The position numbers and the translations under genes are program-made. The notes under the pieces were generated by a model. The model was not told where the DNA came from and made no database searches. It was given only the letters and a program-made list of their open reading frames with translations. From SHAN690 sp038131955 (GTDB lineage: Bacteria; Bacteroidota; Bacteroidia; Flavobacteriales_G; Salibacteraceae), in NCBI GenBank assembly GCA_038131955.1, contig JAYPQK010000014.1, forward strand, positions 43,831 to 107,830: a stretch of 64,000 nucleotides of DNA, in the 5' to 3' direction. Every line of letters starts with the position of its first letter. Position 1 is the first letter of the stretch. Below are positions 42,510 to 51,700 of this stretch, piece after piece.

Positions 42510-43219
42510 GCCAGTTTAGACAAATACATCTGGACAGTGTTCTCCAAGCCGAAATAAAGAGCATTAGAGATGAGCGCGTGACCGATCGAAACTTCATCCA
42601 GCGGCTGAACCTGTCGTACGAAAAATTGCAGATTCTCAAGGCTTAGATCGTGTCCGGCGTTGACGCCCAATCCAATCTCCGCAGCGTGTTTAGCGGCTGC
42701 GGCAAATGGCGCAACGGCAGAAGTCGGATCTGTAGTAAAATGAACGGCGTACGGTTCGGTATACAATTCTATTCGATCGCTACCGACATCCTTGGCGCCA
42801 TCAATGATCTGTAGATCCGTTTCAGTAAAGATGGACGTGCGAATCCCGTGAGATTTGAGCTCTTGGATCACCTCTCGAAGAAAAGCTCCGTGCTGGAGCG
42901 TATTCCAACCTGCGTTGCTGGTCAAGGCTCCGGGAGGATCAGGGACCAAGGTTGCTTGGGCGGGTTGCGCCTCGATGACAAGGTCGAGCCAATCACGACT
43001 TGGATAGCCTTCAATGTTAAACTCTGTGGTGACCACATCCTTCAGGCGACGGACATCTTCGTAGGTGATGTGCCGTTCATCCGGACGGGGATGCACCGTG
43101 ATGCCATGAGCTCCGAATCCCTCGATCCGTTTTGCTGCTTCGATCACGTCAGGCACTCGCCCTCCCCTCGCATTGCGAAGGGTCGCAATCTTGTTGATAT
43201 TGACGCTAAGTTTGGTCAT
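42506..43219 (-). CDS. pdxJ: Pyridoxine 5'-phosphate synthase
   Basis: A 237-residue TIM-barrel enzyme that condenses 1-deoxyxylulose-5-phosphate with 3-amino-2-oxopropyl phosphate to make vitamin B6. Signatures: LSVNINKIATLRNARGG at the start, HGITVHPRPDERHI, FNIEGYPS, TLVPDPPGALTSNAGW, RIELYTEPYA, GLGVNAGHDLSLENL and EVSIGHALISNAL. The length is normal. It is the first gene of a two-gene unit with the hydrolase. TACCTTCG (minus strand, 43232-43225) just before the ATG is a near match to the -7 promoter consensus. Confidence 0.96.
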   Translation of the reverse strand: MTKLSVNINKIATLRNARGGRVPDVIEAAKRIEGFGAHGITVHPRPDERHITYEDVRRLKDVVTTEFNIEGYPSRDWLDLVIEAQPAQATLVPDPPGALTSNAGWNTLQHGAFLREVIQELKSHGIRTSIFTETDLQIIDGAKDVGSDRIELYTEPYAVHFTTDPTSAVAPFAAAAKHAAEIGLGVNAGHDLSLENLQFFVRQVQPLDEVSIGHALISNALYFGLENTVQMYLSKLA

Positions 43220-43298
43220 TGGGCGAAGGTAGTATTCAGCTCTCAGCTGTCAGTGAGCTTTCAAAGCTGCCAAACTCTTGAACTTCCAAACCGAAACC

Positions 43299-43306
43299 TA
43301 CATTTG
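43299..43306 (+). promoter_or_regulatory. -7 promoter element for the CBS/nadK/bamA run
   Basis: TACATTTG (TAnnTTTG) lies 46 bases before the ATG at 43353, at the head of a long same-strand run. Confidence 0.5.
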
Positions 43307-43352
43307 CCCCACGATTGGACGTGAATTTGCGTCTTTATTGCTAGGTTAGATT

Positions 43353-44015
43353 ATGATCGCTGAAGAACTCATAGTAGACAACATACCTCCTCTTTCCCGC
43401 AAGGATACGGGTGAGACCGCCCTGCGCTGGATGGACGAGTTCAAGATCATGAACTTGAGTGTGGTCGAAAACGGCACCTTTCTGGGGACGATCTCCGAAA
43501 GTGACATCCTAGGAATGGCCGACATTGGAGAGCCGATCGGAAATTATTCAGAGCTGTTCAATCCGGCTTGCGTTAACCAGAATCAGCACATCTTCGAATT
43601 GGTCAAGGTGGTCAACGACCAGAAATTGACGATTGTGCCGGTACTGGACACTCAGGAACACTATGTAGGTTCCATCACCATCGCCCAGCTTATGGAGATC
43701 ATTGCAGATATGCCTGTAGCGAATAATCCGGGTGGCGTGATCGTGTTAGAGTTGAATAAGAACGATTACTCACTTGAGCAGATCGCTCATATCATTGAAG
43801 AAAACGACACCAAAATCCTGGGAACATTCATCACCTCTCACGTGGATTCCACTAAAATGGATCTCACCATCAAGGTCAATAAGGTGGAGATCCAATCGAT
43901 CATCGCCGGACTTCAGCGGCACGGATTCAACATTACCTTCTTTGACGATAAGGGAGGCGCGCAAGACGACCTTCGTGATCGTTTTGATTCGTTCATGAAC
44001 TACCTGAACATCTAA
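43353..44015 (+). CDS. CBS-domain protein, AcuB-like
   Basis: A 220-residue soluble protein. Two CBS motifs span about 1-125 (LRWMDEFKIMNLSVVENGTFLGTISESDIL; FELVKVVNDQKLTIVPVLDTQEHYVGSITIAQLMEII). An ACT-like C-terminal half follows (GGVIVLELNKNDYSLEQIAHIIEEND, then MDLTIKVNKVEIQSIIAGLQRHGF). CBS pairs bind adenine nucleotides, so it may report energy state. The position directly before the Omp85-like gene and nadK is often seen in Bacteroidota. Target unknown. Confidence 0.85.
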   Translation: MIAEELIVDNIPPLSRKDTGETALRWMDEFKIMNLSVVENGTFLGTISESDILGMADIGEPIGNYSELFNPACVNQNQHIFELVKVVNDQKLTIVPVLDTQEHYVGSITIAQLMEIIADMPVANNPGGVIVLELNKNDYSLEQIAHIIEENDTKILGTFITSHVDSTKMDLTIKVNKVEIQSIIAGLQRHGFNITFFDDKGGAQDDLRDRFDSFMNYLNI

Positions 44016-44023
44016 GACGCCTC

Positions 44024-45418
44024 ATGGGCCTGCGTTTCCTTCTAGCTTTATCCGCTCTTCTACTCGTTCTCAATGGCGTTGCGCAGATAGGAAACGTGGT
44101 CGTTTCGAATGTCATTGTCTTTGGCAATCATCGCACGAAGACCCATGTCATCCTCAGGGAACTTCCTTTCCAAAAAGGCGACACGATCGACACCTTGCAA
44201 CTCGAGGAGTTGAAGAAGAACGCCAAGCAAACATTGACCAACACCTCGCTTTTCAATTTCGTTCGCATCAATCACACCTTTCTAGATTCGAATCATATCC
44301 TCTTTGACATCAAGGTGCAGGAGCGATGGTTCTTTTGGCCTGGAATCATTTTTTCACTGGCGGAAACCAATCTGAATAGTTGGTGGCAGAACAAGGATTT
44401 CAATCGAATCAACTACGGACTATTTCTTCAAGACGTGAACTTCCGCGGTTGCAGGGAGATCCTCACCTTGCATTTCCAGTATGGATGGAAGCGGCAGTTC
44501 GGTATGAATTATCAGATTCCCGGCATCAATAAAAAGCGCACGATCGGAGCGGGGTTTGAAGCCTATTACGCCAATAATCGCGAGATCAACTACGCCTCTG
44601 CTGACAACGAGCGACTGTTTTTTCGAGCACCCGAATTCATTCAGGAAGAATTTCGATTCGGGAGCAAAATAGAGGTTCGTAGAAGGCTCTTCAACCGCCA
44701 TCGATTCGGACTAGGCCTCAATACGGTGATCCTTAGTGATACGGTCTTGGATTATAATCGCCAGTATCTCCCGGATAACCGTTTACGCTCGCAATACTTT
44801 TACCTCAACTATGGATTCCGTAGAGAAAAACGCGACAACGTAGGCTATCCGCTCGCCGGATACCTGATCGACTTGAGCATCGATCAAGAAGGATTAGGGT
44901 TGATCAGAAAGGGCGATATCATGGTTTCAGAGGCCTTTATGACTTTCAACTGGCACAGTAAATTGGGTGGTCGATGGTACTACGCGACAGGACTAAAAGG
45001 AAAGACCACTTTCTTGAATGGTGATGAGCTTCCGTACTACTACCAGCGGGGATTGGGATACAGCAATGCCTTCATTCGCGGCTATGAACTCATCGTCATC
45101 GACGGTCAGCACTTTGGTTTGTACAAAAGCAATTTGAAGTATAACCTCGTGAAAAAGCGTTCGTTAGACGTCGGACTACCCGGTTGGGATCGGTTCGACA
45201 AGTTCCACTATTCCTTATTTTTGAACCTATTCGCAGATGCTGGATACGTAGTGGATAAAATAAACGCAAGCACCAACCCACTGGCCAATTCTTGGCAATA
45301 CGCCGCCGGACTAGGCCTCGACTTTGTGACGTATTACGACATCGTGATCCGCTTTGAAGGAGCGATCAATAAACAGGGTCGTCCCGGATTCTACATTCAC
45401 TTCACCAACCCCATTTAA
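44024..45418 (+). CDS. Omp85-like outer-membrane protein with one POTRA domain
   Basis: A 464-residue protein with a signal peptide (LLVLNGVAQ). A single POTRA-like domain spans about 22-100 (VVVSNVIVFGNHRTKTHVILRELPFQKGDTI ... LTNTSLFNFVRI). A barrel of the BamA/TamA superfamily follows, rich in aromatic-ended strands (YGLFLQDVNFRGCREILTLHFQYGWKR; LGYSNAFIRGYELIVIDGQHFGLYKSNLKYNLV, the latter containing the RGYE-type conserved loop). It ends PGFYIHFTNPI. It is smaller than TamA and BamA; role unassigned. Its stop codon overlaps the nadK ATG by one base. Confidence 0.8.
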   Translation: MGLRFLLALSALLLVLNGVAQIGNVVVSNVIVFGNHRTKTHVILRELPFQKGDTIDTLQLEELKKNAKQTLTNTSLFNFVRINHTFLDSNHILFDIKVQERWFFWPGIIFSLAETNLNSWWQNKDFNRINYGLFLQDVNFRGCREILTLHFQYGWKRQFGMNYQIPGINKKRTIGAGFEAYYANNREINYASADNERLFFRAPEFIQEEFRFGSKIEVRRRLFNRHRFGLGLNTVILSDTVLDYNRQYLPDNRLRSQYFYLNYGFRREKRDNVGYPLAGYLIDLSIDQEGLGLIRKGDIMVSEAFMTFNWHSKLGGRWYYATGLKGKTTFLNGDELPYYYQRGLGYSNAFIRGYELIVIDGQHFGLYKSNLKYNLVKKRSLDVGLPGWDRFDKFHYSLFLNLFADAGYVVDKINASTNPLANSWQYAAGLGLDFVTYYDIVIRFEGAINKQGRPGFYIHFTNPI

Positions 45419-46299
45419 TGCAAAGATTCGCGATATACGGACGGGAGTTCAACGAGAAATTCAACGACCAGATCAAGGCCTTCTTTGCGATGCTCGATGA
45501 GCACGATTGCTCCTATCAGATCTACCTGCCTTTCTGCGAACTCATGAAAAAGCAGATCGGGCTTAAGGATGGTATCGCCACATTCACAAAAGAGTCTTTC
45601 GACCCAAGTCAGCACGACATCATGTTATCGATCGGCGGTGATGGAACGATGTTGGACACCACCACTTTCGTCCGAGACTCCAAGCTTCCGATACTTGGAT
45701 TGAACACGGGTCGACTCGGCTTTCTCTCTTCGATCAACTTAGATCAAATGGAAGAGGCCATGCAACAAGTATTCAAAAGCAAGTATATGATCGATACCCG
45801 GTCCGTGCTTAAGGCCGTGACCGAAGAGGGACTATTTGACGACGAAAACTTTGCCCTGAATGAATTGACCATTCACAAGAAGGATTCTCAGAGCATGATC
45901 GTAGTGCACGTGTACGTAGACGGAAAGTACTTGAACACGTATTGGGCTGATGGTCTGATCATCGCCACACCAACCGGCTCTACTGCCTATTCGCTGAGTT
46001 GCGGCGGTCCCATCATCCTTCCGAATTCTTCCAACTTCATCATCACCCCTGTAGCCAACCACAACCTTACTGTTCGACCGGTTCTCATTTCGGATGAAAG
46101 CGTCATCACCTTGAAGGTAGAAGGTCGAAGCGAAAACCTTTTGATGTCACTAGATTCAAGGTCTACCACCATCTCAGATGGGGCTGTTGTAACCGTTATG
46201 CGTAACGATTTCGAGATCAATCTCGTAAGATTGAAAACCCATAGCTTCTTGAAAACCCTGCGGCAAAAGCTGCATTGGGGCTATGACCGAAGGAACTAG
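45418..46299 (+). CDS. nadK: NAD kinase
   Basis: A 293-residue enzyme that phosphorylates NAD to NADP. The catalytic GGDGTMLDT lies at about residues 66-74, followed by GLNTGRLGFLSS. ALNELTIHK is the NE/D motif. YLNTYWADGLIIATPTGSTAYSLSCGGPI is the second nucleotide-binding block, and PVANHNLTVRPV completes it. The length is normal. It starts at an ATG overlapping the previous stop (TAATG). Confidence 0.96.
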   Translation: MQRFAIYGREFNEKFNDQIKAFFAMLDEHDCSYQIYLPFCELMKKQIGLKDGIATFTKESFDPSQHDIMLSIGGDGTMLDTTTFVRDSKLPILGLNTGRLGFLSSINLDQMEEAMQQVFKSKYMIDTRSVLKAVTEEGLFDDENFALNELTIHKKDSQSMIVVHVYVDGKYLNTYWADGLIIATPTGSTAYSLSCGGPIILPNSSNFIITPVANHNLTVRPVLISDESVITLKVEGRSENLLMSLDSRSTTISDGAVVTVMRNDFEINLVRLKTHSFLKTLRQKLHWGYDRRN

Positions 46300-46329
46300 A
46301 ACGAATGTGGAACACGCGTTTCAAAGGAC

Positions 46330-46337
46330 TATATTTG
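46330..46337 (+). promoter_or_regulatory. -7 promoter element for the first DUF6089-like gene
   Basis: TATATTTG (TAnnTTTG) ends 23 bases before the ATG at 46361, which supports that start over the upstream in-frame ATG at 46283, where this element would lie inside the coding region. Confidence 0.65.
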
Positions 46338-46360
46338 TGCGCTTAAGAACCGGCTACTTA

Positions 46361-47335
46361 ATGAGACATCTTTTAGCCTTACTCTTCATTTTATCGATTT
46401 TCTCCTTCGATGCTGAGGCTCAGCGTTGGAAACGATATCGTCATGAAGTGTTCGGAGGAGCCGGCGGCACCAACTTCCTTGGTGAGCTCGGTGGAGGTCA
46501 GTCTGAAGCCCGCGACCTCTTTCTGGATTTTGACGCTCAGTCTACCCGCTTCGCATTCATGGGTGGTTATCGATACAAGCTCAACGAGATCACAAGTGTG
46601 CGAGGTAGTCTTGCCTACGCACAACTTTACGGTTCTGACCGCTTTTCAGACGATCCGCACCGAAGGAGTCGAAACCTCACCTTTCGATCACCGGTGATCG
46701 AATTAGCAGCCACAGGAGAGCTCTACTTCATCCGAGAAAAGACCAGTAACCGATATCGCGTTCGTGGTATTCGCGTTGCACTGGGAAGCGGTATTAGTGC
46801 ATATATCAATGCAGGCTTGGGTATCTTTTATTTTAATCCACGAGGTCAGTTCTTCGGTAATGCGACCTATCCGGGAGATGAAAAGTGGTATGGTCTAAGA
46901 AAGATCGGAACCGAAAGACAGGGTCTCCCTGGAGAACGAAAAAAATACTCTCCGGTGAGCGTTTGTATTCCTATCGGTATTGCCGCCAAGTACAGTATCA
47001 ACCGGAACATCTCAATTACCCTAGAATATTCGTTCCGATACACCTTCACCGACTGCATGGATGACGTGAGCACGGACTACTACGACCCCGTTGCTATCGC
47101 TGACGCAAACGGTGGTCTAGGTTCGGCAACGGGGCAAGCAGCCGCGTGGCTTTCGAATCCTGCCTATGTCGTCACTAAGCCAGACGGTGAACTATTCCTT
47201 GCAGGTGGCGCACGTCCGTGGGAGTATCCCGTGCAGCAGAGAGGTGACCGCACCACTAACGACACCTACATGTTCGCGATCATTGCCATGAACTACAAGT
47301 TCACTTCGAAGAAGGCGAACCGTCCGAAGTTCTAA
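46361..47335 (+). CDS. Outer-membrane barrel, DUF6089-like (first copy)
   Basis: A 324-residue protein from the ATG at 46361, which opens a signal peptide (MRHLLALLFILSIFSFDAEA). The body is an OmpA-like small barrel: HEVFGGAGGTNFLGELGG, the strand-rich TRFAFMGGYRYKLNEITSVRGSLAYA, then RVALGSGISAYINAGLGIFYFNPRG and ISITLEYSFRYTFTDCMDDVSTDYYD, the last being a recurring DUF6089 feature. It lies between nadK and uppS, as in many relatives. No known function; the adjacent second copy shares the order of motifs. Confidence 0.75.
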   Translation: MRHLLALLFILSIFSFDAEAQRWKRYRHEVFGGAGGTNFLGELGGGQSEARDLFLDFDAQSTRFAFMGGYRYKLNEITSVRGSLAYAQLYGSDRFSDDPHRRSRNLTFRSPVIELAATGELYFIREKTSNRYRVRGIRVALGSGISAYINAGLGIFYFNPRGQFFGNATYPGDEKWYGLRKIGTERQGLPGERKKYSPVSVCIPIGIAAKYSINRNISITLEYSFRYTFTDCMDDVSTDYYDPVAIADANGGLGSATGQAAAWLSNPAYVVTKPDGELFLAGGARPWEYPVQQRGDRTTNDTYMFAIIAMNYKFTSKKANRPKF

Positions 47336-47378
47336 TGATGAACTATTTTCTCGCATGCTTCGTTTTGATGATGCAGCC

Positions 47379-48191
47379 ATGAGAAGTTCCCTTATTGTCA
47401 TATTGATTCTACTCCTGAGTCTACCTTCGGTCGGTCAAAAGTCTAGTCAGACCGATTTCGAGGTAGGGCCCACGGGTGGTGTATCATGGTACAATGGCGA
47501 CCTGAATCCAAGGCGATACTTTGATCGGCAATACATGCATGAAGCCTATGGACTTAGCGTAAGGCGCAATATCAATCAGCGTTTCGCTTTTAGAGGACAA
47601 TTCATGATGGGAACGCTTTCAGCGGACGACGCACTCGCCACAGACCCATTTCAAGTCACGAGAAATCTCAACTTCTCTACCCCTATCTATGAGGTGAGTG
47701 GAGTGATCGAGTTCAACTTCCTGACCTTCGACGCGCTCATCACGAAGTATCGATTCAGTCCCTACAGCTTTTTCGGACTCGGCGGCTTTTACTTCAATCC
47801 AACTACTCAGATCGAAGGAAACATCTATGAGCTCCAACCACTCGCCACAGAAGGGAAGTCGTATAGCCGCTTCAACGTATCCATCCCATTCGGAATGGGT
47901 GTCAAGCTTGCGCTCACCGACCGACTGATCGTCAGTGCTGATTGGGGTATGAGAAAAACCTTCTCTGACTACATCGATGACGTTTCCGGCACCTATCCAC
48001 TTGCCGGAGAGATCGATGGTTTGGCTGAAGACATTTCAGACCGAAGCCTTAAACAATCGGGGCCGGATGGAACGAATTGGGGCACCCAACGCGGCGACCA
48101 GGTTTACAAAGACTGGTATTCCTTTGTGGGACTGACATTTGCGGTGCGACTTGGACCCAAGAAGGGTTCATGCAAGCATCTCAGGATTTGA
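47379..48191 (+). CDS. Outer-membrane barrel, DUF6089-like (second copy)
   Basis: A 270-residue protein. I start at the ATG at 47379, which opens the signal peptide MRSSLIVILILLLSLPSVGQ, rather than the ATG at 47355, which would add eight polar residues. It shares the pattern of the preceding gene: EVGPTGGVSWYNGDLNPRRYF, then FSPYSFFGLGGFYFNPTTQIEG, FGMGVKLALTDRLIVSADWGMRKTFSDYIDDVSGTYP. The closeness of the two suggests duplication. It precedes uppS by 56 bases. Confidence 0.78.
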   Translation: MRSSLIVILILLLSLPSVGQKSSQTDFEVGPTGGVSWYNGDLNPRRYFDRQYMHEAYGLSVRRNINQRFAFRGQFMMGTLSADDALATDPFQVTRNLNFSTPIYEVSGVIEFNFLTFDALITKYRFSPYSFFGLGGFYFNPTTQIEGNIYELQPLATEGKSYSRFNVSIPFGMGVKLALTDRLIVSADWGMRKTFSDYIDDVSGTYPLAGEIDGLAEDISDRSLKQSGPDGTNWGTQRGDQVYKDWYSFVGLTFAVRLGPKKGSCKHLRI

Positions 48192-48247
48192 GTATCTTCG
48201 CGGTCGCATTGTCTCATAGCCGAATGGGACATTTTTTTTAAAGGGAA

Positions 48248-48991
48248 ATGGAACTCGCCGACCAGCTCAATAAAGACTCGATACCCAAGCACGTCGCCAT
48301 CATCATGGATGGGAACGGACGTTGGGCACGTCAGCGCGGCAAAGCCCGAATCTTTGGACATCGCAACGCGTTTGAAGCAGTTCGAGACACAACCGAAACG
48401 GCGGCTAGGATCGGGGTAAAGTACCTCACCCTTTATGCCTTCAGTACAGAAAACTGGAAACGTCCCAAGCGAGAGGTCAATGCCTTGATGGAGTTATTGG
48501 TCAACACGATCAATAAGGAGATCAAGACCCTTATGAAGAACAACATTCGTCTTCGAGCGATCGGTGACTTAGAGTCATTGCCATCCGCCACCTATCGAGA
48601 ACTTCAAAAGGGTATTGAAAAGACAAAAGACAATACGGCCATGGATCTTATCCTTGCGTTGAGCTACAGTTCGCGTTGGGAGCTCACAACCGCTGTTAAA
48701 AACATCGCGGAGGCTGTTAAAAGAGGTGAACTTGAACCGGAGGCAATAAATGAGGACTTGATCAGTTCCTACCTTGCAACCCGTGATTTCCCAGAGCCCG
48801 AACTCATGATCAGAACCAGTGGTGAAATGAGAATTAGCAATTTCCTGCTGTGGCAACTTGCCTATGCTGAGTTTGCTTTCTTACCTAAACTTTGGCCAGA
48901 TTTCAGAGGAGAAGATCTGATCAAGACGATTATCGATTATCAGTCACGAGAACGACGTTTTGGAATGACCAGTGAACAGGTAAAGGTCTAG
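48248..48991 (+). CDS. uppS: Isoprenyl transferase (undecaprenyl diphosphate synthase)
   Basis: A 247-residue cis-prenyltransferase that makes the C55 carrier lipid for peptidoglycan and O-antigen. HVAIIMDGNGRWARQRG at about residues 14-30 carries the catalytic Asp. Then GHRNAFEAVRDTTETAARIGVKYLTLYAFSTENWKRP, LALSYSSRWE and LMIRTSGEMRISNFLLWQLAYAEF, in which the R-T-S-G substrate-binding motif is intact. The length is normal. It is followed 7 bases later by bamA. Confidence 0.96.
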   Translation: MELADQLNKDSIPKHVAIIMDGNGRWARQRGKARIFGHRNAFEAVRDTTETAARIGVKYLTLYAFSTENWKRPKREVNALMELLVNTINKEIKTLMKNNIRLRAIGDLESLPSATYRELQKGIEKTKDNTAMDLILALSYSSRWELTTAVKNIAEAVKRGELEPEAINEDLISSYLATRDFPEPELMIRTSGEMRISNFLLWQLAYAEFAFLPKLWPDFRGEDLIKTIIDYQSRERRFGMTSEQVKV

Positions 48992-48998
48992 TAGATTC

Positions 48999-51689
48999 AT
49001 GAGCATGCTTCGGTCCTCCCTTCTATCCTTTTTGGTAATCCTGATCTCTTTCGGATCCATGGCGCAGGTGCGTATCGGTTCTTCGAAGTCGTTTTCATAC
49101 AGCTCTCCTCGGACATACGAGATTGGTGGAGTTCGAGTAGAAGGTGCGGACAACCTTGATGAAGGTGCGATCCGTTTGCTCTCCGGACTCGCGGTGGGTA
49201 CCGAGATAGAAGTACCGGGTAAAGAAACCGCTGACGCGATCAAAAAGCTTTGGAAGCAAGACCTCTTCAGCGACGTCCAGCTTCTTTCTGAGCGCGTGGA
49301 AGGAAATAAAATCTTCCTCCTGATCCGCATCAAGGAGCGACCCAGACTTTCACGATTCAAATTTGACGGTGTATCGAAATCGGAAGCCGACGACCTGAGG
49401 GAGAAGATCAACCTATACAAGGAGAAGATCGTCACAGAGAACTTGGTAATCTCTACCCAAAACAAGGTCTATGCCTACTACAATGAAAAAGGTTATCGCG
49501 CCGCTGAGGTAAGCGTTACCCAAGAACCGGACAGTTTGTTCCGAAACCACGTTTTCATGGTTATCAAAGTGAACAAGAAAAAGAAGGTTCGTATCGAAGA
49601 GATCAACGTCGAAGGAAACGAATTCTTCAGTGAGTACAAGCTTCGTCGCATGATGAAGGAGACCAAAGAAAAGGCCTTCTTCCGTCCTTTCCTTGACCTC
49701 GACACACTCGGCAAACGCATTTGGCATCTGACGTGGAATGATCGAAAGGCCATTCCTCTCACCTTAGCCCGCTACGGACAGGATCACATGAAGATCCGCA
49801 TCCTGAAGACCTCGAAATACCTTGATGAGAACTTTGAGGGCGACAAAGATCTTCTGGTGGCCAAATACAATCAAAAGGGTTTCAGAGATGCGCGTATCAC
49901 CTCCGACACCTTGTATGATGCCGGGGAGAACAGAATCAACATCGATATGACCATCGATGAAGGGTATCGATACTATTTCAGAAACATCAAGTGGATCGGA
50001 AATACGAAGTATTCGTCTGAACAACTATCCAAAACCCTTGGCATCAACAAGGGCGATGTTTACGATCCGGTCAAATTGGAGGCTCGCCTCTACATGGATC
50101 AGAGCGGCGGTGATGTCACTTCGCTCTACATGGACAACGGCTACCTCTTCTTCCAGCTCGACCCGGTTGAGATCTTGGTCAGACAAGATTCCATCGACTT
50201 GGAGATCCGCATGTACGAAGGTGAACAAGCGAGGATCAATCGCATTACCGTCACGGGCAATACCAAGACCAACGACTACGTGGTGCTCCGCGAACTTCGT
50301 ACGAAGCCCGGTCAGTTGTTCAGTCGAGCCGACATCATTCGATCGCAACGTGAACTTTCTGTCTTGGGTTACTTCGACCCAGAGAAGATGAATGTGATCC
50401 CCACACCGGATCCTTCCACTGGAACCGTAGATATTGAATACGTCGTAGAGGAAAAGCCAAATGACCAGCTGACACTTCAAGGTGGTTATGGTGGGGGCAT
50501 CTTGGTTGCTACCGTGGGAGTTCAGTTCAACAACTTCTCGACCAAGAACATATTAAAGCCAGACCAATGGAATGGCCCTCTTCCTAGTGGTGATGGTCAG
50601 CAGCTGAGTCTTCAGTTCAATACCAATGGTCGCCAGTACCAGGCTTTCAACTTCTCGTTCACCGAACCATGGCTAGGTGGTAAGAAGCCGACGAGTCTGA
50701 CGATCGGGACGTTCTATTCGCAGTTCTCCAACGGTGCGCTTCGTTTCGTACCTACCAACAATGCCGATTTGAATGAAGTGGTCTGGGGCCGTACAAAGCC
50801 GCTGTACGTCTACAATGTGAACCGCTCCTTCTTCGAGCGCCGTGGTATCTCCATGCAGATCGGAAGTCGCTTGAAGTGGCCGGATGATTACTTCACTGCT
50901 CTCATAGAGATCAGCGCTCAACAGTATACACTACAGAATCAGAATCAGTTCTTCTTCCAAACGGGACAAGCCTTCAATTTATATGGAAAGCTGACGATAA
51001 CCCGTAGCTCGATCGATCAGCAGATCTTCCCGACCATGGGATCAACACTGAAGTTTTCGGCTCAGCTCACCCCACCTTACAGCCTCTTGAACAACAAGGA
51101 CTATACAGGTCTGGCTCCAGCCCAACGCTTTAGGTGGTTGGAATACCACAAATGGAAGTTCACCGCAGAGCACTTCACCAAGTTGTTTGACAAATTCGTT
51201 CTTCGATCAAAGGTCGGTTTCGGAATGATGAGCTTTTACAATGAGAACGTGGGCATGGTTCCTTTCGAGCGCTTCTACTTGGGTGGGGACATGTTCTCCG
51301 CGTTCAATAACCAGTTGGATTCACGTGAGATCGTCGGTTTACGAGGCTACGGAGCTTCCAATCTTTCTCCTTCGCAAGGAGCTACCTTGATCAACAAATA
51401 CACGATGGAACTTCGCTATCCATTCGTGATGAGTCAAAGTACGAACGTGTTTGGTCTGGCATTTGCTGAAGCAGGTAATAGCTGGGTTGACTTCAACGGC
51501 TACAATCCACTCGATGTATACCGTTCGGCCGGTTTAGGTATCCGGATCTTCCTGCCGATGTTTGGTCTACTTGGAGTTGATTGGGGTTATCGCCTCGACG
51601 ATCGAGAGGCACGAGCTGGCTTCCCACTCTTCGATGCGCAGCGCTCAAGGTTCCACTTCACCATGGGTATGCAATTCGGGGACCTTTAA
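48999..51689 (+). CDS. bamA: Outer-membrane protein assembly factor BamA
   Basis: An 896-residue protein with a signal peptide (SFGSMAQ). Five POTRA-type repeats run to about residue 480; clear ones begin YEIGGVRVEGADNLDEGAI, VRIEEINVEGNEFFSEYKLRR, YYFRNIKWIGNTKYSSEQL and ARINRITVTGNTKTNDYVVLRELRTKPGQLF. The Omp85 barrel follows (LTLQGGYGGGILVATVGVQFNNFS; FYLGGDMFSAFNNQLDSREIVGLRGYG with the conserved V-R/L-G-Y/F loop) and ends in an aromatic strand, RFHFTMGMQFGDL. It inserts outer-membrane barrels. Gene order uppS-bamA-ompH-ompH is characteristic. Confidence 0.96.
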   Translation: MSMLRSSLLSFLVILISFGSMAQVRIGSSKSFSYSSPRTYEIGGVRVEGADNLDEGAIRLLSGLAVGTEIEVPGKETADAIKKLWKQDLFSDVQLLSERVEGNKIFLLIRIKERPRLSRFKFDGVSKSEADDLREKINLYKEKIVTENLVISTQNKVYAYYNEKGYRAAEVSVTQEPDSLFRNHVFMVIKVNKKKKVRIEEINVEGNEFFSEYKLRRMMKETKEKAFFRPFLDLDTLGKRIWHLTWNDRKAIPLTLARYGQDHMKIRILKTSKYLDENFEGDKDLLVAKYNQKGFRDARITSDTLYDAGENRINIDMTIDEGYRYYFRNIKWIGNTKYSSEQLSKTLGINKGDVYDPVKLEARLYMDQSGGDVTSLYMDNGYLFFQLDPVEILVRQDSIDLEIRMYEGEQARINRITVTGNTKTNDYVVLRELRTKPGQLFSRADIIRSQRELSVLGYFDPEKMNVIPTPDPSTGTVDIEYVVEEKPNDQLTLQGGYGGGILVATVGVQFNNFSTKNILKPDQWNGPLPSGDGQQLSLQFNTNGRQYQAFNFSFTEPWLGGKKPTSLTIGTFYSQFSNGALRFVPTNNADLNEVVWGRTKPLYVYNVNRSFFERRGISMQIGSRLKWPDDYFTALIEISAQQYTLQNQNQFFFQTGQAFNLYGKLTITRSSIDQQIFPTMGSTLKFSAQLTPPYSLLNNKDYTGLAPAQRFRWLEYHKWKFTAEHFTKLFDKFVLRSKVGFGMMSFYNENVGMVPFERFYLGGDMFSAFNNQLDSREIVGLRGYGASNLSPSQGATLINKYTMELRYPFVMSQSTNVFGLAFAEAGNSWVDFNGYNPLDVYRSAGLGIRIFLPMFGLLGVDWGYRLDDREARAGFPLFDAQRSRFHFTMGMQFGDL

Positions 51690-51700
51690 AACTTTGAATT

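Noticed and set aside
46283..46360. ATG at 46283 as start of the first DUF6089-like gene
   Set aside because: It would overlap nadK, place a promoter element inside the gene and bury the signal peptide 26 residues in.
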